Program-made: the position numbers and the translations under genes
Part shown: positions 21,897 through 32,259 of the stretch, in pieces
Position numbering within the stretch: the first letter of the stretch is position 1
Layout: the number at the start of each line of letters is the position of its first letter
From: Xiphydria camelus
Lineage: Eukaryota; Arthropoda; Insecta; Hymenoptera; Xiphydriidae
Length of the DNA stretch: 64,000 bases
Assembly (NCBI GenBank): GCA_963678675.1
Contig: OY783195.1
Span: 14,426,143 to 14,490,142, forward strand
Reading direction: 5' to 3'
The notes under the pieces: generated by a model
Databases searched by the model: none
Told to the model about the DNA's origin: nothing
Seen by the model: the letters and a program-made list of their open reading frames with translations, nothing else

Positions 21897-21917
21897 CATC
21901 TATCTATCTATCTATCT
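21897..21917 (+). repeat. (ATCT)n LINE 3' tail
   Basis: Five ATCT units end the LINE in place of poly(A); such short tandem tails are made during target-primed reverse transcription. Confidence 0.9.
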
Positions 21918-21929
21918 ACTATCAGATGG

Positions 21930-24900
21930 TATTGATTTAATTATTTTTGATTTCTTATTAACTTTCTTGCGATATTTCGTAATTTTCCTATCGTGATGAT
22001 GTTGATTATCAGAACAACATGAACATTTCTTTGGTTTGTGAGGTCGGGTTGATTGTCTGATTACTGGAATTTGTTTGGGAGCAAGATTTTGAGAAGGATT
22101 TACATGCGAAGAGATGTTTTTTGGTGGAATGATTTGTTTTAATTCTATACGTTTTATACTGTCGTTCACGCCTGGGCTTGAGGAACTCTCCGACCAGTTC
22201 TCCTGCGCGTCGGCGTGTACGTCAGCGATAGTTGTAATAGTAATTGGACCAGCGTCACTGTCGCTCGAATCGCTTTTTAATTTTCGCAAATTTTCGTTAG
22301 ATGTAGGTGGTTCTGTTGCTTCGAGAATATTAGATAAGGAAAGATTTGGTTTTGGGATAGCAACATTCAAATCTGTACTATCGTTAATAATTCCAGTAGG
22401 TCTTCGCTCACTCCTGAGTGGATAAAAAGTTGAGGAATATCTCGGAGATTCATAGATGTTTTGACGTTTTCGAGAGACAGGAGAAGGAGTGAGGGCGTCA
22501 CTCTTCCTTATCAAAGGTGAAATTTTATCTAAAGATGATTCCGAAGATTTTTCGCGTTCTAAAGATTCAAGAGCTTCTTGTACTACCGGCGATTCCGGTA
22601 TGTGAGAAGTTGACTTCATTTTTGGAGACTTTGTTGAATCGGTAAGCCTATAAACGTCGGTAACGTCTAGGTCTACCTTATCGATTTTCGAGGAAGAGTC
22701 TAAATTACGATTTACAGATATGATAGTATCATCATAATCTGGGAGAACAATTGATTGATTTTTGATTTTAAGAGAATGAGAAATGATTTCGGTTGCACTC
22801 GTGTTATCTTCATCCGAAGAAGAAGATGACGAACTCAGCCCATCGTAAGGCATGAATCGTTTGATTTCGAATTTTTGTTTCATGATTTTCGTAGATTTCT
22901 TATGAATAGGGCTAGGAGTAGTAGTGTGTTTGTATTTTCTTTTATATAAAACACGACAGTCGATAGGTTGATCAGACCCAGCGCCGTGGTTCGGTTGTTC
23001 CTTCAATGGCAACGACCGACCTTCTAGATTTGGTTGATTTAAGATTTTTGGAATTTCAAAACGAGGAAACCCTAAGAAATCATTCTCTGAATCAGATTTT
23101 GGATTTGGACTCTTTCTCGATACGTTAGCTTTGTGAGGAAAGCCTAGAAAATCTTCTGAACTTGAATTAGCGCTTGAAGTTATAATCTTTTGTTTTTTAT
23201 GTTCACCATGAGAAGACGACGAGGAGTGCAATCTAGCGATTCCGGGAAGAATATCATTTGAGTGTCGCCACTTAATCTTTATAGGATAAATGTTCGCTGA
23301 TGGTACAGGATTCCTTGACAGAGCATCGGCGTTGGTATTTATCTTACCTGCTTTATACTGGATTTTAAAGTCAAATTCTTTCAAGCGTTCTCTCCATCTC
23401 ATTACACGCGATGTCGGGTCATTCATAGAATTTACCCATATTAGCGGTCTGTGATCGGTAATCAGTGTGAACTGTCTACCATAGAGATACGGCCTGAAAG
23501 TTTTGATTGCAAATATTGTAGCGAGCATTTCCTTTTCTGTGGTAGAGTAATTATATTCGTGCTTATTTAAAACTCTAGACGCATAAGAAACTGGGAGATC
23601 TTCTCCTATTTCACCTTGCGAAAGGATTGCTCCTACGGCGAATCCTGATGCATCGGTAGTGACTATAAATTCTTTTGAAAAGTCTGGGTATTGTAAAATT
23701 GGAGCGTTGCACAATTTGTCTCGGAGAATTTCGAATGCGATTTGGTGTTTGGGTTCCCATTTGAATTCTGAATTTTTGCTAGTCAAATCGGATAATGGTT
23801 TAGCAATTTTTGCGAAGTCTTTTATGAATTTTCGATAATAGCCTGCTAAACCTAAAAATTCTTTTACGTTTTTTTGCTTTTTTGGAACTGGAAAAGATTT
23901 TACAGCCTCTATTTTGCTTGAGTCTGGTTTAACGCCTTCCGCTGAGATGATATGCCCAAGGTATCTCACTTCCGTTCTTAAAAATTCACATTTGTCGGTT
24001 TGAAGAGTTAAATTGGCTTTTCTTAATCTTTCGGCAAGTTTTTTGAATTTGATATTATGTTCTTCAAGTGATCGCGCATAAATTACTATGTCGTCTAAGT
24101 AGACGAAAAGATCGTTACCTTGTAATCCGAGCAAAACTAAATCCATTAATCGTTGAAAAGTCGCAGGGGCGTTCTTTAAACCAAAAGGCATTCTATTAAA
24201 CTCGTAGTGACCATGAGGTGTAGTGAAAGCTGTTTTATGTTTATCTTCTGCATCCATTTAAATTTGATGAAAACCCGAGGCCAAATCGAAAATTGAAAAA
24301 TACTTAGCTCCACCCAGCTGATCTAAGATGTCTGATATTAGTGGCAAAGTATATGCATCTCCTACCGTATGTCCCACTCTGTACGGGCCAGTTTGAAGTT
24401 ACCTTCGGGGAGGCTTGGTCGGTACTTGAGTCATTTAATACCGGTAGAAGTCGAGTCGGTAGTTAGAGTTGGTGTCAATTCGGGTGATCGAAGCGTCTAA
24501 CTTCGAAATTATGAATTTGTGAATAATGGAAATTACTCACCATTATTCACAAATTCATAATTTCGAGGTTAGACGCTTCGATCTCCCGAATTGACACCAA
24601 CTCTAACTACCGACTCGACTTCTACCGGTATTAAATGTTTCGATTACCGACCAAGCCTCCCTGAAGGTAACTTTCAAACTGGCCCGTACAGAGTGGGACA
24701 TACGGTATTGTCTTCTCGTTTAGCTTTCGAAAGTCGATTACTAGTCGCCAGCGTTTATTACCTTTCGAGTCGGGTTTTTTTGGGGACAATCCATAACGGC
24801 GAGTTATACGGTGAATTTGATGGTTCTATGATATTCATTTTTAATAGTTCACTAACCTGTTTCTCTATTTCTTGCTTTTGAAAGGGAGGGTACCTGTATT

Positions 24901-25760
24901 GTCTAGTATTAATGGGCTGTTCTGTTGTTAGTCGAATTCTATGAGTTAGTGCGTTTGTCGCGCGTAGCGCTTCGCCGGGAATATGGAAGAGGTCAACGTA
25001 CTCCTCTACGAGATCAGTAATCGCTTTACACTCTTCCGTACTTACGTGGTCTAAACGCAGTAATTGGAGGACTCTATCAACACGACCGGTACTATGTTCT
25101 AGAGCCTCACTAACTTGCAGATTATTTTCCTCGTCACTGCTCATGTCGAAAGGGTACAGAGGCACGACGGGTACTTCCACTGTTACATCCTCGTCTAGCG
25201 CGTTAATGGCATACAAGTACGCTTTCCCAAAAGTATTTTTTACGACAGCTTCGCCCATAAAAATCCCTTCTTGAGTTTTTATTCGCGGTAGGTAACCTTC
25301 ATTAGAAGATCCATTTTCTAATCTAACGAACATTAGAGTTTTTTGTCTAGCCGGGAGTAGGAAACTTTCTTTATTCGCGAAAGGATAAGAAACTCGATTT
25401 AAAGTTACCGATTGATTTTCGAAGTCAACGCGTCCACGTTGGATATGTAATAGTTCCGCACCTATTATTGCGTCTTGTTCGAGAGGGAAGTCATCAGGGA
25501 TTACATGGAAATTAATTCGGTAATTATTTAAGATAATTCCTATCCTCCCTAGCGTTCGCGGTCGATCGATTTCGGACACTCCATTTAATTCGTAGATGAT
25601 TGTTTCATCAATCATTTCAGGATTTGCAATTTTATGAATTTTGATAAGATTCAATTGTGACCCTGAGTCTACTAAAAATTCGGAATTTCCACCTACTATT
25701 TCTTCTGAAGGAAGAAACAGAGTGGGAGATTTATAATTTGACGAGTTCGAACTAAGCTTA
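21930..25760 (-). pseudogene. Gypsy-1 protease, reverse transcriptase, RNase H and long Ser-rich linker
   Basis: Reading leftward from about 25760: protease active site FLVDSGSQLNLI near 25690-25655, the protease body, then RT start PINTRQYRYPP. Lesions follow: one extra A in an A7 run near 24780 shifts the frame after IVPKK, a MITE sits at 24364-24705, and a TAA near 24258 replaces a Lys codon just before MDAEDK. From 24257 the frame is open: RT core FVYLDDIVIYA, RNase H (VTTDASGFAVG, TDHRPLIW, NADALSR), then about 430 residues of Ser/Lys-rich sequence including a repeated DFLGFP motif. The LINE cuts it at 21930. Protease, RT and RNase H process the polyprotein and copy the RNA. Confidence 0.9.
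24364..24705. mobile_element. Fold-back MITE, family B copy 2, TSD TA
   Basis: Tips CCGTATGTCCCACTCTG and complement, TA at 24362-24363 and 24706-24707. Arms of about 165 bp meet at GGAAATTACTCACC. Its removal restores an open RT frame across the junction, which confirms the boundaries. Confidence 0.88.
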
Positions 25761-25849
25761 CAATCTGCTGATTGAATGAGGATTTCGAATTTCCTTTGTA
25801 TTATAGAATTTGGACGTTCCTCGTCGCTTCTACCTGCGGCGAGGACGTT

Positions 25850-27152
25850 TGCGCGTTTCCCGACTGGGCGGTTTGTTGTTGTTGTTGTTGTTGTTGCTGA
25901 GGCGGTGTTTGACGTTTTAAGTTATTGTAAGCGCGTTTTCTGCAATCTTTAATTAAATGCCCCTTTTTCTTGCAATAATTGCACTCAATGGTGATTTGAT
26001 TAGGTTGAACTTGAGTCTGATTTCGACCTTGTGTCTGATCGTTAAGAAGCTGATAGCAGTGATTGGCATCATGCCCTTGTTTTTTGCAAAAGATACAAGT
26101 CCTATTGCCTAGATTTTGATTTGGGTTGATTGAACGAGATTTCTGTGAGTTAGGGTTTTGAGAGTTCGTATTTGGTCGCGAATTGTAAGAAGTCTGTGCG
26201 GTAAAACAGTTTCTGTTTATCGTCCTGTTCCGATAAATGATCGATCTCTACTTGCTCGGCAGCCAAAGCAGCGCTTCTGAGGCTATCGAAAGGTCCTTTC
26301 GGCATAAAAGGTTTATAAACTTTATAAATTCCAAAAAGAAAGGTTTCGGTCGCAACACACTCTGCTGAAATTTTCCGTCGCTCTTTTTGATCGGTGGTAG
26401 AGTTTTCTCGATCGATAGCTTCGAGTAGGTCCTCGAGATGTCGGCTGATTCTAAAGTTAAATTGCACTACTCCTTCATCTTTTCGCTGTTTAAATTGAGA
26501 GAATTCGGAAAAATATTTGCTGATCGACTTCTTTTCCGAAAAATGCGCTGATAATAAGCTGATCAATGCATCTATTGTTCGGACTCTCGCATAGTCTACT
26601 CGTGCTGCGGCCTCTCCTCTTAATTTACCTATTAAAATTTGTACGATATACCGTATGTCCGTCTCTGTACTGGCCAGTTTGAAAGTTACCTTCGGATGGG
26701 TTTGGTCGGTAATCGAGACATTTATACCGTAATTATAATTATTTTCGTAATTTCCATTATTCACAAATTCACAATTTCGAAGTTAGACGCCTCGATCTTC
26801 CGAATTGACATCAACTCTAACTGCCGACTCGACTTCTACCGTATTAAATGACTCGAGTACAGACCAAGCCTATCCGAAGGTAACTTTCAAACTGGCCAGT
26901 ACAGAGACGGAGACAGTGTATAGCGGTTTCTCCGCAGTGAGCTACATATTCTTTGGCTAAACTGCACGACCATAAGTATCCTTTTAATTCGGTTTTGTTA
27001 GTGCCATCGATTTCGCGCACGGCTTTAATTACTTCCCAAGCTTCTTTGTTACGATTGCTAGCGGATAAATTTAACTGAGGAGGATTTTGATTGAGACTTA
27101 CACTAGGCGGTTGAGTCGCGTCTAAATCCATTCTATCGTTACTTTGTGCCAT
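25850..27152 (-). pseudogene. Gypsy-1 gag
   Basis: Starts MAQSNDRMDLDATQPP at 27152. The capsid-like region reads to AEYVAHCGETAIH-type sequence at 26921, is cut by a MITE (26651-26918), resumes at 26640 (QILIGKLRGEAAARVDY) and runs to about 26200, where a one-base shift moves the frame. Two CCHC zinc knuckles follow (CIFCKKQGHDANHC near 26100, CNYCKKKGHLIKDC near 25970), then a poly-Gln run (25875-25900). Gag packages the RNA. The pol frame follows at about 25760. Without MITE and shift this would be a normal insect Gypsy gag. Confidence 0.85.
26651..26918. mobile_element. Fold-back MITE, family A copy 2, in gag
   Basis: The left tip CCGTATGTCCGTCTCTG is intact; the right tip has changed to GGAGACAGTG. 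TA lies on both sides. The centre is the AATTATAATTATTTTCG block typical of family A. Confidence 0.8.
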
Positions 27153-27584
27153 GGTTAATTATACGCAAAAAATTCGCTTACAGAACGCTGTCTTCGATGT
27201 TGGTGATGTTAGCAGCTTCCCCGATAATGTAGAATTCTAGCCGATGGTTGACGCAGTTCCTGGTTGACGACGGCCGATGATGCAGATTCAGTTGACGATG
27301 GCCGATGGTGCAGGTTTATTTGACGACGGCTGATGATACAGGTCCCATAATTGATGAACGTGATCTCCGCGAAGACTGCGACGATCCGATAAGGATGTTG
27401 ACTCTGGTGATCCGATGTTGCAGATTTCCTCGTGTGGATTGATATTATAGATCGACCAGTTGATGATTTCGTTTAGACTTTTACGAATGTTCCAGTTTTA
27501 TTTGTCTTATTTTAAATTTACCTCTTTTTCGCTAACTTATCCGCACCGGGTGATTTAAATGTTCTTTAGTTACTTCGGCTGTTT

Positions 27585-27603
27585 GATCCCACCGCTGCCA
27601 CCA
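27585..27603 (-). promoter_or_regulatory. Gypsy-1 primer-binding site
   Basis: The plus strand reads CCCACCGCTGCCACCA here, which looks exactly like a tRNA 3' end with T-stem, acceptor and CCA. The minus strand (TGGTGGCAGCGGTGGG) would therefore bind that tRNA, 19 nt inside the 5' LTR. The tRNA species was not assigned with confidence. Confidence 0.8.
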
Positions 27604-28050
27604 ATTTTAATTCTGATTTAGTTGTTACGTCCTAGGGACATGATTTTAGGATTTTGTCGGGTTAAACAGCCACCACTATGCGTGGATGAAATAACTATTG
27701 CTTTATTTAGGTATTATTAAGTTTAAGAGGTTGTCAATGTAGGTAAAGTTGAAAAATTGCGCTCGCTGGATAACTTAGTGTATGTACCCGGTGCGGTAAG
27801 TCAGGGAGACCTGACTTCGAAGAAGGTTAAATGTGAAGTGAAGAGAACGTTGTGCCAGAGTCTGCTTCGAGAATAGAGGAGTTTTTAGATAGAGGAGGGA
27901 TAGATGAATTCTAACTGGTTGGCCTGATCGAAAATTGTGATTAGAGGGATGAGATTGGTTGCAGTTGGAATATAGTGGGGTCTTTGTGGCGTTCGCAGAG
28001 CTCTGCCTTTCCCACGGCCGGACCTTCCTAGCGAGTGCGTTCGATTCAGA

Positions 28051-28452
28051 CCCCGACAGCAAAGCGTGGATTTACACGCTAGCCGCACGCAGTGCTGCCA
28101 CGTAGTGGCACCACTGTGGTCTCACCGTGGCGTGATCGCGTGGCGTACACAAACTAAAAGCACCGTGGCTACACAGTGAACACACTGAGTGGTTCACAGC
28201 GTAAAAACACAGTAGTTACACTCAGTGCAGTCAAGGTGCCTTTTCGACGTGCACACTTCGTAAATTTACCGACCATGAATGTCGGTAACTTCATTGTCTT
28301 CACAAAATTTTTAACACGTTTGCTGCCGCCGGCTCCGATCGGAGCCAGTCGACACTTCGCGCCTGTGCCGCCGGCTCCGATCGGAGACACATTGACGTGC
28401 ACATTACATTATTCAGTCTGTTACCGGCACTGAGCGCGATGCAATCAATCTA
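28051..28452. repeat. Module E1, outer copy
   Basis: About 400 bp, repeated inverted at 29432-29852 with a few differences. It holds two copies of the perfect palindrome GGCTCCGATCGGAGCC (the second shortened at one end) and several GTGC/CACTG boxes. Confidence 0.75.
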
Positions 28453-28709
28453 AAACCCCGATAGCAAAGTGGCACCACAATGACTGCACCCTGCTTTCAC
28501 GCGGTGCATTCGAGTGCATGCACTGGGGTGTCCATCTGTCTGTGCACCGTGAAGCCACACTGCAGTCACGCAGTGTAAGTACGATGGTAAAAGTAGAATT
28601 TTGCAAAAAGGGGGCGATAAAGTAGGATTTCCCGCCTGCCTTATCCGCCTACTAGAGAGAGAGAGAGAGAGAGTGTCGGTTTTTTTTTTCTCAAACCCGA
28701 CCCGGCCAG

Positions 28710-28865
28710 GGCCCCTATTCTCGAGCTCATGCGAGAAACTTTCGTATACGAATCTTTGAATCTCACCAATCTCGTTTCGGCTATTCCATTCGGTCCACTA
28801 TTTCATTGGTTACAACTAAAGATTCGTATACGACAATTCTCGCACGACATTCGAGAATAGGCCCC
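28710..28865. mobile_element. Harbinger-type MITE, 156 bp, TSD CAG
   Basis: Tips GGCCCCTATTCTCGA and its near complement, with CAG at 28707-28709 and 28866-28868. The matching right arm of X (30445-30455) lacks it and shows the empty site CCAGG. Subterminal TTCGTATACGA motifs face each other. Related to, but distinct from, the Harbinger-1 tip (CTTTCTCG). Confidence 0.85.
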
Positions 28866-28937
28866 CAGGACTCGAACCTGCGATCTTTAGAAGACTGGGA
28901 ACGCTTCTCGCATTCTACCAATTGCGCCATCGACTCT
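28866..28937 (-). other. tRNA-like sequence with pol III boxes, left arm of X
   Basis: The minus strand carries box A TGGCGCAATTGG (28918-28929) and box B GGTTCGAGTCC (28869-28879) at tRNA spacing. See the mirror copy at 30382-30453 for structure. Confidence 0.55.
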
Positions 28938-29107
28938 TTGTGGTGGAAGTCGACTAAGTTATACATATAATATCGATACCTGAAAGCAACAGTACTGTGA
29001 CTAGTGAGATAAAGCCGAAAGCCGATTTCGAGCTATGTCAAACGTAAACTAAATTTTAAATATTTTTGCCGAGATATCTCAGTGTTGCATTGTGTAAAGG
29101 CCGGTTT

Positions 29108-29128
29108 ATATATATATATATATATATC
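29108..29128. repeat. (TA)n in left arm of X
   Basis: About ten TA units; the mirror tract at 30163-30213 has about 25, so the two arms have drifted in length here. Confidence 0.85.
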
Positions 29129-30157
29129 TCATTAAATTTTTAAAAACAATTTGATACTTTCTTTTTCAAAACAGTAGCGATTATGATAATTAATTATTCA
29201 TTATTTATGAAATAATTCAGTACAATTTGCACTGTTTGAAACATTATTATAATATCAATTTTGTCATTTTCTAATTTAAAAATTCTTCTATCGGGGTGTG
29301 AAATCAATTAATTGTAAATTTACAACCGCACACATCCGCAGATCAAAATTTGTAACTAGTCACAAATTGCTTTCTGGGAACAAACCTATTATTATATCAA
29401 TTTTGTTATTTTCTAATTTAACACATTCGCTGCCACTTTTAGATTGATTGCATCGCGCTCAGTGCCGGTAACAGACTGAATAATTATATGTAATGTGCAC
29501 GTCAATGTGTCTCCGATCGGAGCCGGCGGCACAGGCGCGAAGTGTCGACTGGCTCCGATCGGAGCCGGCGGCAGCAAACGACGTGTTAAAAATTTTGTGA
29601 AGACAATGAAGTTACCGACATTCATGGTCGGTAAATTTACGAAGTGTGCACGTCAAAAAGGCACCTTGACTGCACTGAGTGTAACTACTGTGTCTTTACG
29701 CTGTGAACCACTCAGTGTGTTCACTGTGTAGCCACGGTGCTTTTAGTTTGTGTACGCCACGCGATCACGCCACGGTGAGACCATAGTGGTGCCACTACGT
29801 GGCAGCACTGTGTGCGGCTAGCGTGTAAATCCACGCTTTGCTGTCGGGGAAGTGGCAGCGAATGTGTTAAATTAGAAAATAACAAAATTGATATAATAAT
29901 AGGTTTGTTCCCAGAAAGCAATTTGTAACTAGTTACAAATTTTGATCTGCGGATGTGTGCGGTTGTAAATTTACAATTAATTGATTTCACACCCCGATAG
30001 AAGAATTTTTAAATTAGAAAATAACAAAATTGATATTATAATAATGTTTCAAACAGTGCAAATTGTACTGAATTATTTCATAAATAATGAATAATTAATT
30101 ATCATAATCGCTACTGTTTTGAAAAAGAAAGTATCAAATTATTTTTAAAAATTTAAT

Positions 30158-30162
<5 letters not shown>

Positions 30163-30213
<51 letters not shown>
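30163..30213. repeat. (AT)n in right arm of X
   Basis: Perfect alternating AT run of about 50 bp. Confidence 0.9.
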
Positions 30214-30216
<3 letters not shown>

Positions 30217-30381
30217 GCCTTTACACAATGCAACACTGAGATATCTCGGCAAAAATATTTAAAATTTAGTTTACGTTTGACATAGCTCGAAATCGGCTTT
30301 CGGCTTTATCTCACTAGTCACAGTACTGTTGCTTTCAGGTATCGATATTATATGTATAACTTAGTCGACTTCCACCACAAA

Positions 30382-30453
30382 GAGTCGATGGCGCAATTGG
30401 TAGAATGCGAGAAGCGTTCCCAGTCTTCTAAAGATCGCAGGTTCGAGTCCTGG
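30382..30453 (+). other. tRNA-like sequence with pol III boxes, right arm of X
   Basis: Box A TGGCGCAATTGG (30389-30400) and box B GGTTCGAGTCC (30440-30450) match the pol III consensus exactly at tRNA spacing. A T-arm folds (CAGG/CCTG). The anticodon arm is ambiguous: AGAAG/CTTCT pairing leaves a 10 nt loop, and another register puts CTA in the anticodon position. The D-loop is too long. So this looks like a tRNA-derived (SINE-like) head and not a working tRNA. Confidence 0.55.
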
Positions 30454-31029
30454 CCGGGTCGGGTTTGAGAAAAAAAAACCGACACTCTTTCTCTCTCTCT
30501 CTCTCTAGTAGGCGGATAAGGCAGGCGGGAAATCCTACTTTATCGCCCCCTTTTTGCAAAATTCTACTTTTACCATCGTACTTACACTGCGTGACTGCAG
30601 TGTGGCTTCACGGTGCACAGACAGATGGACACCCCAGTGCATGCACTTTGGCGAAAAGAGCGATCGCCATGTTATCGGCGGAGCGTTTCGTCCCGGAGTC
30701 GGCCTGTGGACTCGTCAGTAAGGCTAGGCCGACTCCTGCCTTAGACGCTCTGTGTGCTCTGTCCTCCGTGGTTGTCGAACAGCTTCGGTCTTATGTAGAA
30801 ACGTACTCGTGTTCGACCACTAGTGAGAAAGGCAGCGCCATCTGGTGGCGGGCCGCCACAGTACTCCCCCCAGTGACGGCTGCTGGAGGCAGGCGTAACG
30901 ATGTGGAAGATGGTGGTGTGCGTGGCGATGGCTGTGTGAGCGTGGTTCTATGTGACTGGGACATCGTGAGTTGGAAATTCCGCCGGTGTTCGTCGCAGCG
31001 TGTGAGAGATCGATCCTGTGTGTGTGTGT

Positions 31030-31330
31030 GTGTGATGATGCGGCTGCTGCCTGCGTGGGTCCAGCATGGCCGTGTGTGTGCGTGCGCTGGTCTGGGGCTG
31101 CTGCCTGCGTGGGTCTAGCATGGCCTTGTGTGTGAGCGCTGGTGCTGTGGCTGCTGCCTGCGTGGGTCTAGCGTGGCCGTGTGTGTGTGCGCTGGCATGG
31201 CTGGTGCTCTGGGGCGTCGTGGCCGTGTGTGTGTGGCTGGTGCTGTGAGCGTCGTGGCCGTGTGCGTGAGCGCTGGTGTGGCTGGTGCTGGCTGAGAGCA
31301 TCGTGGCCGTGTGCGTGTGGTTGGCTCTGC
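31030..31330. repeat. GTGT-rich imperfect tandem repeats inside the TRIM
   Basis: A unit of about 45-55 bp built on GCTGCTGCCTGCGTGGGTC and TGGCCGTGTGTGTG recurs at least five times with variation. No coding sense on either strand. Confidence 0.7.
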
Positions 31331-31408
31331 TTCCGGATGAAGGTGTCCTATCATGGGAGTTCCTTGGTCCAGAAGGTATGCTGCAGGAATGATGATCTTC
31401 TCCGCTGC

Positions 31409-31426
31409 ATCACGTCGGGGTCACCA
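31409..31426 (-). promoter_or_regulatory. TRIM primer-binding site (tRNA-Trp)
   Basis: Plus-strand ATCACGTCGGGGTCACCA equals the 3' end of animal tRNA-Trp plus CCA as I know it; the minus strand would pair with it over 18 nt, two bases from the LTR. Confidence 0.85.
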
Positions 31427-32259
31427 CTTTGGCGAAAAGAGCGATCGCCATGTTATCGACGGAGCGTTTCGTCCCGGAGTCGGCCTGTTGACTCGTCAGT
31501 AAGGCTAGGCCGACTCCTGCCTTAGACGCTCTGTGTGCTCTGTCCTCCGTGGTTATCGAACAGCTTCGGTCTTATGTAGAAACGTACTCGTGTTCGACCA
31601 CTAGTGAGAAAGGCAGCGCCATCTGGTGGCGGGCCGCCACAGCACTCGAATGCACCGCGTGAAAGCAGGGTGCAGTCACTGTGGTGCCACTTTGCTATCG
31701 GGGGAGTAGTAGACTAAACATCCGTAGTTATTCACACTCGCTGTTTAGGCTGGACCGTGGTGAGAATGAAATGAATGAGCTGTTAACGCTAAACAATAGA
31801 GTCGCTGTTCCTGCCAGACTAAGCTGTATAGTGTGAAAAAATAGATTGGTGGGTAATAAGTTAGTTCGAATAGGTGCACCTGAGAAAATATTAAATTGAG
31901 TTGCTATTGGGACGTAACATCCCCACGACACCGCAACGATACCGCACACGCACCTCTGGCTTCTCAGTACTTTCCCGTCTATAGAGTGCATTGAATTGCT
32001 GCGGCAACGCAGCGGCACCGTAACGACGTGTGCACTGGGAGTGATATCACCAACCGCAATTCCGGCACCGCAGCGGTACCGCACGGTTAAAAGACGGACG
32101 TGTGCAGCGGGCCATAAGTAGTTGCTCCTCAGATAAACTTCAGTATTTCAGTAATTTATTAGGTGTGGGTTTGATAATTGTAGATGGATGTTTGTTTATG
32201 TTATCCAGTGCGGGAAATTTCTAATTCCTAATCAAGCTTTTAAGTCGTAGGCAAATGGT

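Larger units (their letters stand above)
17242..21917 (+). mobile_element. Full-length non-LTR retrotransposon (LINE), 12 bp TSD
   Basis: The duplication ACTATCAGATGG lies at 17230-17241 and 21918-21929. The element starts with a run of 14-16 G, has a purine-rich 5' UTR (17256-17576), two overlapping ORFs, a 3' UTR and an (ATCT)n tail (21897-21917). Both ORFs are open. It inserted in the sense opposite to Gypsy-1, in the pol linker between RNase H and integrase. Full length, intact frames and perfect TSD indicate a recent event. Confidence 0.93.
30648..31641 (-). mobile_element. TRIM: miniature LTR retrotransposon, 994 bp, TSD GCACT
   Basis: Two 213 bp direct repeats (30648-30860 and 31429-31641) differ at only three or four sites. 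The 5 bp duplication GCACT lies at 30643-30647 and 31642-31646, and the left arm of X shows the empty site. On the minus strand LTRs run TGTGGCGG..CGCCAA. A tRNA-Trp primer site adjoins the right LTR, and a purine tract (GGGGGGAGTAC) precedes the left one. The 570 bp interior is a GTGT-rich imperfect tandem repeat with no protein domain. The 5 bp TSD suggests mobilisation by a Copia or BEL/Pao element. Confidence 0.85.
28051..31703. mobile_element. Element X: long palindromic TIR element in the Gypsy-1 LTR
   Basis: Outer tips CCCCGACAGCAAAGCG (28051) and TTTGCTATCGGGG (31703) are flanked by GA. A second tip CCCCGATAGCAAAGTGGC starts at 28455. From there two arms of about 970 bp (28455-29430 and 29853-31703 without the TRIM) are inverted copies, and a 420 bp module (28051-28452) recurs inverted as the loop (29432-29852). 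Arms contain a tRNA-like stretch, (GA)n and (AT)n tracts of different length. No transposase. A related tip CCCCGATAGCCAAGCGTG stands at 47689 and 52943. Superfamily unknown. Confidence 0.65.
13304..31919 (-). mobile_element. Gypsy-1: Ty3/Gypsy LTR retrotransposon with many insertions, TSD TCCC
   Basis: Both LTRs run TGTTACGTCC..GGACGTAACA and are 642 bp once inserts are removed. Flanks show TCCC at 13300-13303 and 31920-31923. On the minus strand the order is LTR, primer site (27585-27603), gag, protease, RT/RNase H, integrase, polypurine tract, LTR. I saw one LTR difference (C/T in the CTAAGCCGTATAG block), so the insertion is young. Inserts: five CCGTATGT MITEs, a LINE and element X. Coding lesions are listed below. 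No env frame was seen. Confidence 0.93.
27623..31919 (-). repeat. Gypsy-1 5' LTR (split by element X)
   Basis: LTR sequence is 27623-28050 plus 31706-31919. Element X occupies 28051-31703 with GA repeated on both sides. The joined halves match the left LTR base for base except for one visible substitution. Confidence 0.92.
13141..32113. mobile_element. Element V: MITE split by Gypsy-1, TSD ATA
   Basis: GGCCCGTTGCACACGTCCGT (13141) and its complement (ending 32113) form TIRs of about 70 bp rich in GCGGTACCGC blocks, with direct ATA on both sides (13138-13140, 32114-32116). Native DNA is 13141-13303 plus 31924-32113, about 350 bp. GC-rich repeats such as CGGCACCGTAACG recur between the arms. 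No coding capacity. The superfamily is uncertain. Confidence 0.7.

Noticed and set aside
30382..30453. Functional tRNA gene
   Set aside because: Oversized D-loop, poor anticodon stem and duplication within transposon arms; better read as tRNA-derived.
30465..31525. Frames of 217 and 114 codons in X and the TRIM
   Set aside because: They cross TRIM boundaries and translate GTGT-rich tandem repeats; no protein family pattern.
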